NCBI GenBank assembly: GCA_938020565.1
Contig: CALIHP010000058.1
Coordinates: forward strand, 1 to 39,981
Reading direction: 5' to 3'
Length of the DNA stretch: 39,981 bases
Source of the DNA: an uncultured Anaerolineaceae bacterium
Lineage (GTDB): Bacteria; Chloroflexota; Anaerolineae; Anaerolineales; Anaerolineaceae
Shown in pieces: positions 6,599-15,745 of this stretch (the stretch's first letter is position 1; each line of letters opens with the position of its first letter). Under the pieces are notes generated by a model. The model saw only the letters and a list, made by a program, of their open reading frames with translations. It was not told the origin of the DNA and did no database searches. Position numbers and translations under genes: made by a program.

Positions 6599-9274
6599 TT
6601 ATTCCTTATTGTACGGTTCGATCGACGAAATCGTCGCCTGGACGATATAGCGCTTCTTATACTCGTCGTCGATAAAGTTATAATCGTCGCAGGTCACCAA
6701 CGTCAGCGACCGCTCGCCGTTCGGCTGGAACATCATGTACGCATCGTCGGGCTTCGTCCAGAACGAGTTGTTGACGCGATACGTATACTTGAATCCGTCC
6801 GTCCCATAGATAATAATCTCGTCCTCCAGATGCAGACTGGTCAGGTTGACGAAGACGCCCTGCGAATAATAATGCCCCGTCAGGACGGTATTCCCCGGAT
6901 ACGGAAGATAAGCGCCGCCCTCAAGCTCGCCGACGTACCCGCCCAGAACCTTCAGGTCATACCCGCCGGACAGGTCCTTCCCGTTCAGATAGTTGATATG
7001 CACGATTTCAATCGGATATTCCGTCCCCAGCCCGATCGCCGGAATCTCGAGCGTATTGCCCGTGAAAATAAAGCCGGACTGATCCGCCGCGCTCATCGGC
7101 GCCGGCGAACGCAGCGAATACCCGGTATCCGGAATCGGCTCGCGCGGGCATTCCTGATCCGTGGCGTTGATAAACAGGTTGGTATTCTGTTCCGTGGTCC
7201 GCCGCGTATACGCCATGACGAATTCGCTGAGCGTATCGTTCTGATAAAACGTCGGCTTCACCGGCATAACGATCTTCCCGCCCTTGATAATCGCGCGCGT
7301 AAACGGCGGGAGAATAATCTTATCCTTATGGCAGCCGGACCCGTCGATCGTGTATCCCTCAGCCAACAGCTGCCACTCGCATTCCAGCTCCGCGATCTCC
7401 GCGACCGACGTCAGGCTTGACTTCGACGGGTTCAGCCGATATTCGAGCGTCAGCGCCGAATAATTCGAGATAAACCCATATTTCTCGTTGATCGCTTCGA
7501 ACTTCTGCGTCTGGGGAACGTAATTCTCGCCGCAGCCGTCCCAGATCACCTTATACATCCCGTCCGTTCCCTCGCTCGAACAGGTATTCTCTCCGGCCTT
7601 TTCGGGAACCGTCAGGTAGAATTCCATCATCGCGTTGTTCGGGTACCAAGGTCCGCTTCCGGCACCGGACATCCTGATATCCGGCATCATCGCGCGCACG
7701 AAATACGTCCCCGCGCCGCGAATCGTCACGTCCATCTGCTTGATTTCGAACGGCCGGCTGGCGCCCTGAAAAGTCTTCAGCGGGATTCCGGTATATCGGC
7801 GCATATTGGCTTCAGGAGTGGAGTTATAGTGCCACCAGCGGTTATCCACCTCGGCGTCGTCGACATAAATCCGATGGATATACGTATCCGACTGCCGTTC
7901 CTTATCCGTGCAGGTCGCGTTCTTGCAGCGTTCGACCTCAAAGTACCAGTTCCGCAAAGGCGCCGCGGCAAAGGTCGACGTAGGGATATAACCGCCGGCA
8001 ACCGCCGGCGGCATATCCGAACCGGCCAGCGATGGCACGGAAGTTATCGGATTATACCCGTTTCCAGTAGCATCCGTGAAGCTGATCGACGCAACCTGCT
8101 TCGTCGGAATGCAGGGGTCGTAAGCGACGCTGGAGGTCCGATATTTCAGGTTGGTCGGGACATCACACGTTCGCGAAAAGACGACGCTCATCTCCCGTTC
8201 AAAATGGAACATGGAGTTTTCGTAGCCCTTCGTCGGGTCTGTATTCTGATAAAAGAACGTGAACTTGAAATCCGAAACCGTCGGAAGACTCTCGAACGGC
8301 AACGCTCCGACATTTATTTTGATTGTCCCGCCGACAAACCGCAGCGGCAGCTCGTTATGAACAGTCGCCCAGGGCGCAGCAGGGACAAAACCTATCGGAT
8401 TCACCGTATTATCCGCCGGATTGGTATTCTTATTATACGTATAAGTTATCTTATAATCAGCACCAACATTATTTTTAAAGTTCAATTCTATACTGTAATC
8501 AAATTCCTTGATAACCTTGTCGCCGTAAAAGCGAACGCGTCCTGTATCAAACGCCTCGCCCAACGGCAGGCTGACGATCGTAAACGCCTTCCCTGGCTCG
8601 TCTTTAAAACTAAGCGTCTGGGCCGTCGCACCTGGACAATCAACATTATTTGCATTAAATACGAATTTATCCGTCGCCGGCGTCCCGGCCGGGTCCGGGA
8701 TCCATTCCCGGATCGTCATGTTCCAGGCGCAGGCGGTCGAGACCGCATCGATCGTCGCATACCCGTCGAGGAGCTGGTCCGTCGTCACGACCAGACTGTT
8801 AATCTTAATCGTATATTTTCCCGGAAGCGCCGGGTCGGTCGGGTTCGGGCCCTGGAAAGCGGGGATGAAACGGATCCCGACGCGCGCAATGACGCCGTTC
8901 CGCGGGAAACTGTTGCAGCTGAACGAGTTCAGCGGATTCGGCGGATTCGATGACAGCTGCTGGCATTGGTAGGGCGTGCTGTCCGAAGCGGCGTATAAAA
9001 TCAGCTCCTTGACCCGGTCGTTGCCCGTCGTGTATTCAACGCCGTTCGGATCGGTAATCGTCACCAGGACCCGATCGCGCCATTTTTCAACCGTCGTCCC
9101 GGTTATCGAAACGCTTCCGGTAAACAGGATCCCGTCCGTATGAAACGCTTTGCAGTCCCCGCCGCTCAGGAACTCGGTCGCGGCGAAAACCGACCCCGCC
9201 GCGATCAGCGTGATGACGGCGACGGCCAGGACGGCCTGCCATGCTTTTTTCAGTATCATCTGCGGATTTTTCAT
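6599..9274 (-). CDS. Secreted protein with large ectodomain and C-terminal sortase domain
   Basis: The chosen start at 9274 gives 891 residues. AAGGAG lies 6 nt upstream, inside the first codons of the longer frame from 9289. The N-terminus is a signal peptide (KK, then a hydrophobic run LAVAVITLIAAGSVFA, likely cut after AFA at about residue 31). Residues ~35-700 form a Cys-containing, Thr/Asn/Pro-rich ectodomain that I do not recognise. Residues ~740-885 are a sortase domain: VLTGHYY with the catalytic His (~801), LTLVTCD with the catalytic Cys (~862) and YKKRYIVQA with the Arg (~875). Sortases are transpeptidases that cleave LPxTG-like signals and attach proteins to the surface. The protein itself carries IPDTG (~714-718) just before the sortase domain. 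There is no C-terminal membrane anchor. Stand-alone sortases are usually 200-300 residues, so the N-terminal extension is exceptional. The upstream minus-strand neighbours are surface-glycan-like membrane proteins. Confidence 0.85.
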   Translation of the reverse strand: MKNPQMILKKAWQAVLAVAVITLIAAGSVFAATEFLSGGDCKAFHTDGILFTGSVSITGTTVEKWRDRVLVTITDPNGVEYTTGNDRVKELILYAASDSTPYQCQQLSSNPPNPLNSFSCNSFPRNGVIARVGIRFIPAFQGPNPTDPALPGKYTIKINSLVVTTDQLLDGYATIDAVSTACAWNMTIREWIPDPAGTPATDKFVFNANNVDCPGATAQTLSFKDEPGKAFTIVSLPLGEAFDTGRVRFYGDKVIKEFDYSIELNFKNNVGADYKITYTYNKNTNPADNTVNPIGFVPAAPWATVHNELPLRFVGGTIKINVGALPFESLPTVSDFKFTFFYQNTDPTKGYENSMFHFEREMSVVFSRTCDVPTNLKYRTSSVAYDPCIPTKQVASISFTDATGNGYNPITSVPSLAGSDMPPAVAGGYIPTSTFAAAPLRNWYFEVERCKNATCTDKERQSDTYIHRIYVDDAEVDNRWWHYNSTPEANMRRYTGIPLKTFQGASRPFEIKQMDVTIRGAGTYFVRAMMPDIRMSGAGSGPWYPNNAMMEFYLTVPEKAGENTCSSEGTDGMYKVIWDGCGENYVPQTQKFEAINEKYGFISNYSALTLEYRLNPSKSSLTSVAEIAELECEWQLLAEGYTIDGSGCHKDKIILPPFTRAIIKGGKIVMPVKPTFYQNDTLSEFVMAYTRRTTEQNTNLFINATDQECPREPIPDTGYSLRSPAPMSAADQSGFIFTGNTLEIPAIGLGTEYPIEIVHINYLNGKDLSGGYDLKVLGGYVGELEGGAYLPYPGNTVLTGHYYSQGVFVNLTSLHLEDEIIIYGTDGFKYTYRVNNSFWTKPDDAYMMFQPNGERSLTLVTCDDYNFIDDEYKKRYIVQATISSIEPYNKE
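7121..7135 (-). other. IPDTG sorting-signal-like motif inside the sortase protein
   Basis: These 15 nt encode I-P-D-T-G, an LPxTG-type pentapeptide, about 25-30 residues N-terminal to the sortase domain of the same protein. It is not followed by the hydrophobic helix and basic tail of a classical cell-wall sorting signal. Confidence 0.5.
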
Positions 9275-9467
9275 GCAACTCTCCTTCATAGCTCTCCCCC
9301 CGAACCGGCAGGGAAACGTTCAGATTGATGAATCTGATTTTCTAATCGTACCATAAACCCCGCCGGGATAAAACCCCGTTCCTGAACGAAACGTTTTCCC
9401 GCCCGATCGGACCGCCGGCGCCATCATCAGCATAAAGCATGTCCTGAACTTTTCGCATCTGAATCCC

Positions 9468-11693
9468 TTAAAACCCCACGACGTCAAGCGTCTCGAAGCG
9501 CAGCGTCTCCGCTTCGGGCAGGTGGAAAATCGTTCCGCGCCGGTCCTCCCGGACGCGCAGCATCGCCTCCCCCGACAGACGCATGAACTCGCCGGTTCCG
9601 TTTAAATATGAAACGTCCGAACGTCTTAAAAAGTTCCCCCCCATGAAATAAATCACGCCGTCGGTCAGGACGCTCCGTCCGCCGTCCGCATCCGTCCGGA
9701 CTTCGACGACCCGCCCCAGCTTCGCGAACGTCCCGAGCTCGTTCCCGCCATATTCAAACACGTAAACAGGCGCGCCGGAATCCGCGAACGGAAAGCCGCC
9801 CGCGGAGAATCGCCCCGCGCGCAGCGTTCCGTTCAGGAAGTTCCGCCCGGATTCCATCGTCCAGAATTCGCCCTCGATTCCCGTCTCGTTCCAGTTCGCC
9901 TCCCAAAGATAATCGCCCGGATTCGTCGTCAGAACGACCGCGTTCTCGGGCAAAAAATCAAATATTCCGGAAGCCAGCGCGTCGCAGCCGGCCCGATACG
10001 GATCTAAAAAGGTCCGGTCCAGCAGGCTCAGGACGCTCCGGTTCTCCTGCAGCGTGACCGCGAAGACCACGACGTACGCCGCCGTCAATCCCTTCAGGAT
10101 CCATCGGTCAGCGTAGCGCCATGTCCGGAAACAGGAAGACAGCGCGCCGATCAGCGCCGTCGTCAGCATCGCCGCCCCATAGTAACCCAGATACGCCGGA
10201 AGATACCCCAGTCCGGAGACGAGCTGACCCTGATATCGGAGGCTCAGCGCGATCGAGACGCCGGAGAGCAGGAACAGCGAAGCGCCCAGCGCGGCAAGCG
10301 TCCGCAGCGATCCGGGCCGCGCGTCGGGGCGGAGCCGTGAAAAAACGCGGAAGATCAGCCATGCGGCGATCGCGGCCAGAACGAAATCAAGAACGTTCAT
10401 CGCGAACACCAGCTTCACCGGCGTGAAATTGAATACCTGATCGATTGGAGTAACGTCGCTCAGGATCGCCGCTTCGGTCCCGAACGTATGAAAATTCAGC
10501 GGCAGCCCGGCGACCGTCTGCCTCAGCCAGGTTCGCAGGATCGCGGTCCAATCCCAGCTGAAAGCCGCGCCGCTGTAGCCCAGCCCTGCGTCCAGGTTCA
10601 GCCGCACGTACGCAACCGCGCCGATCGCCGCCAGCCAGACGGCAGCGTAAGGAAGGCTCACGGCAACGGCACGCCTGACTTTCCTTGACTCCGCCCAGGC
10701 AATCACCGGAATCATCAGCAAAAACGGGAACACGACTTCATACGTGAACAACCCCATCGCGAACGCTGAAACCGAAGCGACGAGGTACCGGCGCTTCCCC
10801 TCGCGGACATACTTGATCAGCCAGTACGCCGTCAGCAGCAGCTCGACCAGAATCAGCTGCATCAGCGCGTAAAACCCGGTCAGCGCGTCCTGATACGGGC
10901 GCATCTGGAAACACAGCAGCACAATCAGCATCACCAGCTGCCCCATGCGTTTCGAGCTGGTAATTTTTCGAACGACCATTCCGGATAAAAACTGATTCAG
11001 CAGGATAAACAGCAGGATCAGCGTTTTATAAATCAGCGGGTTCCGCAGCAGAAAGAAAAAGTAATAGTAAACCGAAAGAACGTTGACGCGTCCCAGCGCG
11101 AAGTATTTCTGAATAAACGCCGATAAATTCATCCACAGCGGCGCCGCGTTGAATCGTTCCGCACCGTAAACCGTCGCGTTCACCGCGTCGTCCCAATAAT
11201 ACCCGCCCTCCAGCATCGGCGTCAGCATCAGCACCGTCAGTCCCAGGATCCAGATTTCAGCATTCCAGACCGCAAAGAACGAATTCCCGCGTTCCTCCGC
11301 GTCCCGGATCGGAATCCGGAGCAGGACCGCCCAAACCGGGAGCAGCAGCGTTAAATACCCGAAACGAGACGGAGATCCTGTCAGCGCGCTCCGCTCCGCC
11401 AGATAAACGCCAGCCAGCCCAGCCGTCAGCGCCAGCCGTGAAATCAGCTTCCGCGACAGCGTAAACGGACCGATCCGAAGGCGGACCGCCGCTGATTCGA
11501 GCGAACGCTCCGAAAGGCTGTCGAGGAAAATCCCGATCAGGAAGAAAACGACGAAACAGACCTTTCCAGTCCGGGTTTCGCCAAAAAATCCGTAGACGCC
11601 GCCAAAAACTGTCAGCACGCTGAGCCAGAAGCCCAGTTGCTTGAGCGACGAATAAACCGTTCGTATTTTTGAAGACGTCAGTAGTCGGTTCAT
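9468..11693 (-). CDS. Polytopic membrane protein, GT-C-like, paralogue A
   Basis: The 741-residue product has about a dozen hydrophobic segments and a soluble C-terminal region of about 190 residues. After the fourth or fifth helix an outside loop carries GGYYWDDAVN (DD at 168-169). An acidic pair in the first large outer loop is characteristic of GT-C glycosyltransferases that use polyprenyl-linked sugars. Matching segments to the upstream gene include FTYEVVFPFLL, LSLRYQGQLVSGLGYLPAYLGYYGAA and GRVNVLSVYYYFFFLL, so the two are paralogues. Start: ATG at 11693 with an AAGGGG ribosome site. The 53-nt gap to the upstream gene suggests one transcript. The likely role is transfer or assembly of surface glycans, but the family is not firmly recognised. 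Confidence 0.75.
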   Translation of the reverse strand: MNRLLTSSKIRTVYSSLKQLGFWLSVLTVFGGVYGFFGETRTGKVCFVVFFLIGIFLDSLSERSLESAAVRLRIGPFTLSRKLISRLALTAGLAGVYLAERSALTGSPSRFGYLTLLLPVWAVLLRIPIRDAEERGNSFFAVWNAEIWILGLTVLMLTPMLEGGYYWDDAVNATVYGAERFNAAPLWMNLSAFIQKYFALGRVNVLSVYYYFFFLLRNPLIYKTLILLFILLNQFLSGMVVRKITSSKRMGQLVMLIVLLCFQMRPYQDALTGFYALMQLILVELLLTAYWLIKYVREGKRRYLVASVSAFAMGLFTYEVVFPFLLMIPVIAWAESRKVRRAVAVSLPYAAVWLAAIGAVAYVRLNLDAGLGYSGAAFSWDWTAILRTWLRQTVAGLPLNFHTFGTEAAILSDVTPIDQVFNFTPVKLVFAMNVLDFVLAAIAAWLIFRVFSRLRPDARPGSLRTLAALGASLFLLSGVSIALSLRYQGQLVSGLGYLPAYLGYYGAAMLTTALIGALSSCFRTWRYADRWILKGLTAAYVVVFAVTLQENRSVLSLLDRTFLDPYRAGCDALASGIFDFLPENAVVLTTNPGDYLWEANWNETGIEGEFWTMESGRNFLNGTLRAGRFSAGGFPFADSGAPVYVFEYGGNELGTFAKLGRVVEVRTDADGGRSVLTDGVIYFMGGNFLRRSDVSYLNGTGEFMRLSGEAMLRVREDRRGTIFHLPEAETLRFETLDVVGF

Positions 11694-11746
11694 GATCCCC
11701 TTCTCAGCTTTTCCAGATTCAGCTTTGCCGCGCTTTCACGCGTCGA

Positions 11747-13993
11747 TTATCGAAACGAAGTCAGTCCGATCGAATCGAAGCAAATCGCTTTCGGATCGTC
11801 AATTTTATAGAGCCGCCCGGTCGCGGTCGTCCGAATCAGCCAGGCGTCGCGAATCGGAAGCGAAACCCCGGTCCCGTTCCAGCCGACATACGAAATCGCG
11901 TCCGCGGTCCGGTCAAAGCCGCGGATAAAAACGTAAACCGAATTCACGATCGGATCTTCGAGCTGAACGGGCCCGCCGGCCATTTCCGTCGCCCCATCCT
12001 CCGGCGGGTCGGATTGGATCAGCTTCCCAAATTTCACGAAGCCACTGTCCTGATTCCCCGCGGACTCGATCACGTATCGATTCGAAGCGAATTTGTCAAA
12101 GAAGGCCTCGTCCAGAATTGCCCGATGATAGGCGCGCGCAGAGATCGCGTTGACCGGACGGCCGCTGTTCAGCGAGTAGAAAAGCGCGGAAGAATACTCC
12201 CCTTCCCACCCGGTTTCCCAGAGCGCCGACGGCTGATTCGAGATCAGCAAGTCGCCGTCGGATATGGGATCGAGGATCCCGCCGCGGAGCGCTTCCTCCG
12301 CCGTCTCCCGCCCATAGAGAAATCCCTCATTCAATACGCGGATCACGGCCCGGTTCGACTGCTGATTCATGCAGTACAGGACCGCAAAAACGGAAAACCC
12401 GATCAGGAACGGCGTATTCGTTCCCATGCGCCGGGCCAGCCAGGGAAAGACCCGGGCAAGCCCGATAAAAATCAGCCATGCCGCGGCGAAGTAACCGAAG
12501 AAAACCGGAAGATAGCCAACCCCGGGAACGAGCTCTTCCTGATATTTCTGACTGAGCGCGATAACGACCGACGACAGCGCCAGAAGCGCCATGCCGAAGA
12601 CAAAATAGAACGGTTTGATCTCCGCAGGACCGCCCCTCTTGAGCAGATCCGACAGCAGCACGAACAGGACGAGCAGCGCGGTAACGTCGCACCATTCGAT
12701 CCCGCCGATAAACGTCGAGAACGTCGTCTTGAAAATCTCGCGCGGGAAAACGAGCCGCGTCAGGACGAGCGACTCCGGCGCGCTCAGGCGATAAGCGAAC
12801 GGGAAAGCCGCCGTCGCCTGATTCAGCCATGCGGCAAAGAATTTACCTGGATTCGCCGAAAAGGTCGTCCCGGAATACCCCGCCGCGCCGTCGGGCGAAG
12901 CAAATTTAAGCGCGATCGTCAACGCGAAAAGCAGCGCCGTGATCAGAAGATGGCCCCACGCGGCGCGCAGCCCGGCCGGAACCGATTTCCGCTCGAAAAC
13001 CGCCGTCATGATAAAAATCAACAGCAGCGGATAAAACATCTCATACGTCAGCAGCCCGATCATGAAGAGGACGAGGCTCCCGACGAGACGCCCCTTTCGC
13101 CCGCTCCGCAGGAAATCGATCCATAGCGTCATCGCCCAGCAGAACTCGATCATCAGCACCTGCATCAATCCATAATACGAAACCAGCGGATCATGATACA
13201 AACGCAGCTGGAAGCAGATCGGCAGCAGCAATATCGACAGCGTCACGATTCTCCGCGGACCGAAAATCCGCCGCGCTAAGATCCAGAAAGAGAGGACGCT
13301 CAGGATCGTCATCAGGATCAGGAAAACTTTATACGCGCGCGCGTCCGGAAGAAGATAGAAAAAGAAAAACTGAAACGTCGCGAACGGATTGATCCGGCCG
13401 CGCGAAACGTAGCGAACGATCTCGCTCCAGGTCCGCTCCCAGATCGACCCGCCGGCCAGGCGCAGCCCGGGAAGCTGAACCGAGAAATAGGCGTCGTCCC
13501 AGTAGAAACCGCTCTGCACGACCGGCAGCAGGCTAAGGATCAGGAACGCGATCGCTAATACGTTCGTGAATCGCTCGCTCAGCCCGACCGGCCGGCAGAA
13601 TTTTCCCTCCGACAGCGCATTCAGCCGCAGCAGCACACCCGACAGCAGCGCCATCAGCGCCAGAAAAGAGTAAAAACCGATCCGGTCGAGCGCTTTCGCC
13701 GCCGGGAACCGATAGCTGAAGGCCGCGATCAGGACAAAATATCCGCCGCCCAGGATCGCCAGGCCCCAGGAAACAGCCCAGCTTCGCGAATACCCGTTCC
13801 AGCGCAAGTCGAACGCGATCAGGAACAGGTACGCCAGCGCAATCAGCAGCCCCTGCTTAAACGGCCCCATTCCGACATGCGTCGGAACTACGGCGAGCGA
13901 ATCAAATACCAGCGCCAGAATGCCGATTCCCGCCGCGACGATAACCCCCATCAGAAAAGGGTGATAGCTGCGATTCTTTCGTCTCGTTTCCAT
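11747..13993 (-). CDS. Polytopic membrane protein, GT-C-like, paralogue B
   Basis: The 748-residue product has the same architecture as its downstream neighbour: multiple helices, the outer loop SGFYWDDAYFS (DD at 166-167), then GRINPFATFQFFFFYLLP, LTYEMFYPLLLIF and LSQKYQEELVPGVGYLPVFFGYFAAA, ending in a soluble domain. The shared motifs indicate tandem duplication with strong later divergence. The ATG at 13993 has no Shine-Dalgarno sequence but has a TATAAT box 8 nt upstream. It is probably the first gene of a two-gene unit. The function is inferred only from the GT-C-like acidic loop. Confidence 0.75.
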   Translation of the reverse strand: METRRKNRSYHPFLMGVIVAAGIGILALVFDSLAVVPTHVGMGPFKQGLLIALAYLFLIAFDLRWNGYSRSWAVSWGLAILGGGYFVLIAAFSYRFPAAKALDRIGFYSFLALMALLSGVLLRLNALSEGKFCRPVGLSERFTNVLAIAFLILSLLPVVQSGFYWDDAYFSVQLPGLRLAGGSIWERTWSEIVRYVSRGRINPFATFQFFFFYLLPDARAYKVFLILMTILSVLSFWILARRIFGPRRIVTLSILLLPICFQLRLYHDPLVSYYGLMQVLMIEFCWAMTLWIDFLRSGRKGRLVGSLVLFMIGLLTYEMFYPLLLIFIMTAVFERKSVPAGLRAAWGHLLITALLFALTIALKFASPDGAAGYSGTTFSANPGKFFAAWLNQATAAFPFAYRLSAPESLVLTRLVFPREIFKTTFSTFIGGIEWCDVTALLVLFVLLSDLLKRGGPAEIKPFYFVFGMALLALSSVVIALSQKYQEELVPGVGYLPVFFGYFAAAWLIFIGLARVFPWLARRMGTNTPFLIGFSVFAVLYCMNQQSNRAVIRVLNEGFLYGRETAEEALRGGILDPISDGDLLISNQPSALWETGWEGEYSSALFYSLNSGRPVNAISARAYHRAILDEAFFDKFASNRYVIESAGNQDSGFVKFGKLIQSDPPEDGATEMAGGPVQLEDPIVNSVYVFIRGFDRTADAISYVGWNGTGVSLPIRDAWLIRTTATGRLYKIDDPKAICFDSIGLTSFR

Positions 13994-14001
13994 GATGGAA
14001 A

Positions 14002-14007
14002 ATTATA
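14002..14007 (-). promoter_or_regulatory. Putative -10 box (TATAAT) of the paralogue B gene, leaderless type
   Basis: The minus strand reads TTATAATTTTCCATC-ATG. The hexamer ends 8 nt before the start codon and no Shine-Dalgarno sequence lies between them. The same TTATAATTTT string precedes the genes at 34482 (minus strand) and 34587 (plus strand). Confidence 0.5.
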
Positions 14008-14183
14008 AATCAGTTTGTCTCAGCTTTCCTGTAATTTCGCTTAGCCGCTGAGCCCCTCTCTCAGAACGAACCCTGTGTTAACCGCTATATTTATCATGCT
14101 GGATTGTTCATGCTCCAATTCAAACGCTGCAACTGAAAGCCGTTGTCCTTTCATTCTTTTCCTCTCCATATATGGCATTTTTC

Positions 14184-14215
14184 AAAAAAAATAAGCCGAT
14201 ATAGATCAAATATCG
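14184..14215 (-). terminator. Possible Rho-independent terminator of the AlbA_2 gene
   Basis: On the minus strand CGATAT / ATATCG (14197-14215, 7-nt loop) is followed after 5 nt by a run of eight T. The stem is short and AT-rich, so efficiency is uncertain. It lies about 42 nt after the stop codon of the AlbA_2 gene. Confidence 0.4.
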
Positions 14216-14256
14216 TTGCTTCAAGTCAAATTTTGTGCAACTTACCGCAACTTAAA

Positions 14257-15726
14257 TCAAGCCCATATTGGAATGTATTTCCTGTGTCTTGGCGCCATAT
14301 TCGGTTGAATCGGTTTGATTACGCCTGCTTCAAGCGATTCTTTGATAATTCGCGACGCTTTATATTTATCGGCTGAATCTATATCGAATAAATTCCGAAT
14401 ATTATTATTCGTTATTGCCTCGCCATTAACATAGGCATAACAGGCTTGCATGTAACAGGTTCTGATCCGATCTTCCTTACTCGTTAAATCTAACGGGATT
14501 TTCGAATACAGTGTAACCTTCGTAAATCTATCGTTCTGGATTTCTATCTTTGGCGCTAACATCGCTCTTTTTCCAGTAGCGTCAATCACTTTATCATAAC
14601 CGCTTCCTCGTTCTTCACAAATTCCACATTTATGCATAAATCCCGCAAGATTCTCGTTTCGAGAAACCGGGACCGTATCTACGATTCGCTCAACCGGGAC
14701 CAAAGGCGAGCCGACGTTTGAAAACTCAATTCTGTTCTTAAAGACTTCAATCATCGGATTCGTTCCCCTCTGATCAATTGCCTGATGAATAATCATATTC
14801 GCCGTCAATTCACGAATCGCTATTTCCGGGTACGCTAAAACAGACTTTCTTATTGAATCTTCTATAACTTCCTCCTGCGGAATAATTGTTAAAATGTATT
14901 CGACAATTTCGTCATAAGAAATAGCATATCCGCTATTAAATACTTTCTCGCGGATCGTTTCCAGTCTGTTGTTTTCTTTATACCAGATAACCCTGACAAG
15001 CTTATGTCCTAATTCATCAAAGCTTCTTAGATCTTTAGCAATCAACAACGCACCTAAATTCGTGATACTGAATCCTCCATGGTCGTTCTTCCTGATGAAT
15101 TTTTCGTTAGAAAAATCGTCGATAACTTTATTCTTATTCTCAGGCAACGCAAACCCCATCTTTTCATAATACCCCGCAATATCGAATGATTTTAATATGT
15201 AATCTGGCGATATATTCTCTTTTGCATTCCTAAGCTCATGGGGCGTCGTATCGAAAGCGCGCCATAAGGCTCTTTCTCTTTCCGGATATTCTTTTAATTT
15301 CTTCTTATTCGATCCAATTCGAATAAATTCCTCCCCTGAGAACTTGACCGGCTGCCTGTCAGCGGCAGGAATTTCCAGTAATACTACTCTAACGTCATCC
15401 ACCTCAACATCAAAAAATCTGAAAGCAACGCTCGGACTCAACATTCGAGACAACCATAATTCCAGTTCCTCAGAGCCTTTCCGGCAGGTCCTGAAATTAA
15501 ACGATGTTCCGATAAGTTTATGCGTAGCATCATCCACACCCCAGATCATATAAGCTTTCGGTCTAATGATCAGAGCAGTAGAATTTGCTAAAGCAGAAAT
15601 GTATTCGCCTATTTGTTGGGGGTCACACATATTATGTTTAAATTCGACCCATTCTGTCTCACACGGTAGAGAGATCAATTCTCGAACCAAATTTCTTTCA
15701 TAGTCCTGATTCTTCTTTATTATCAT
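14257..15726 (-). CDS. AlbA_2 (Schlafen-type) / HATPase_c_4 ATP-binding protein, probable regulator
   Basis: The start at 15726 (489 residues) follows a GGGGGTGAG ribosome site; the longer frame would begin inside the flippase gene. Residues ~18-150 fit the AlbA_2 domain (ETEWVEFKHN, ISALANSTA, YMIWGVDD, FIRIGSNKKKL). Residues ~300-395 fit an HATPase_c_4 domain (AIRELTANMIIHQA, IEFSNVGSPL, EERGSGYDKVID). Residues ~420-489 resemble a C-terminal winged helix. COG2865-type proteins of this design are annotated as transcriptional regulators or helicase-related proteins and are common in accessory DNA. The gene is much AT-richer than its neighbours, with many AAA/ATA/TTA codons, which points to horizontal transfer. 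It lies 19 nt downstream of the flippase gene and may be read from its transcript. Confidence 0.85.
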   Translation of the reverse strand: MIIKKNQDYERNLVRELISLPCETEWVEFKHNMCDPQQIGEYISALANSTALIIRPKAYMIWGVDDATHKLIGTSFNFRTCRKGSEELELWLSRMLSPSVAFRFFDVEVDDVRVVLLEIPAADRQPVKFSGEEFIRIGSNKKKLKEYPERERALWRAFDTTPHELRNAKENISPDYILKSFDIAGYYEKMGFALPENKNKVIDDFSNEKFIRKNDHGGFSITNLGALLIAKDLRSFDELGHKLVRVIWYKENNRLETIREKVFNSGYAISYDEIVEYILTIIPQEEVIEDSIRKSVLAYPEIAIRELTANMIIHQAIDQRGTNPMIEVFKNRIEFSNVGSPLVPVERIVDTVPVSRNENLAGFMHKCGICEERGSGYDKVIDATGKRAMLAPKIEIQNDRFTKVTLYSKIPLDLTSKEDRIRTCYMQACYAYVNGEAITNNNIRNLFDIDSADKYKASRIIKESLEAGVIKPIQPNMAPRHRKYIPIWA

Positions 15727-15745
15727 CTCACCCCCAATTCTCACC

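Noticed and set aside
6392..7420. 342-codon open frame on the plus strand, starting in the terminator
   Set aside because: It begins inside the terminator hairpin and continues antisense to the sortase gene with an Arg-rich, motif-free product.
7829..8953. 374-codon plus-strand open frame
   Set aside because: It is antisense to the sortase ectodomain, with Arg-rich low-complexity composition and no ribosome site.
12014..13126. 370-codon plus-strand open frame
   Set aside because: It is antisense to a clear membrane-protein gene; the product is charged and repetitive, as expected of a reverse frame.
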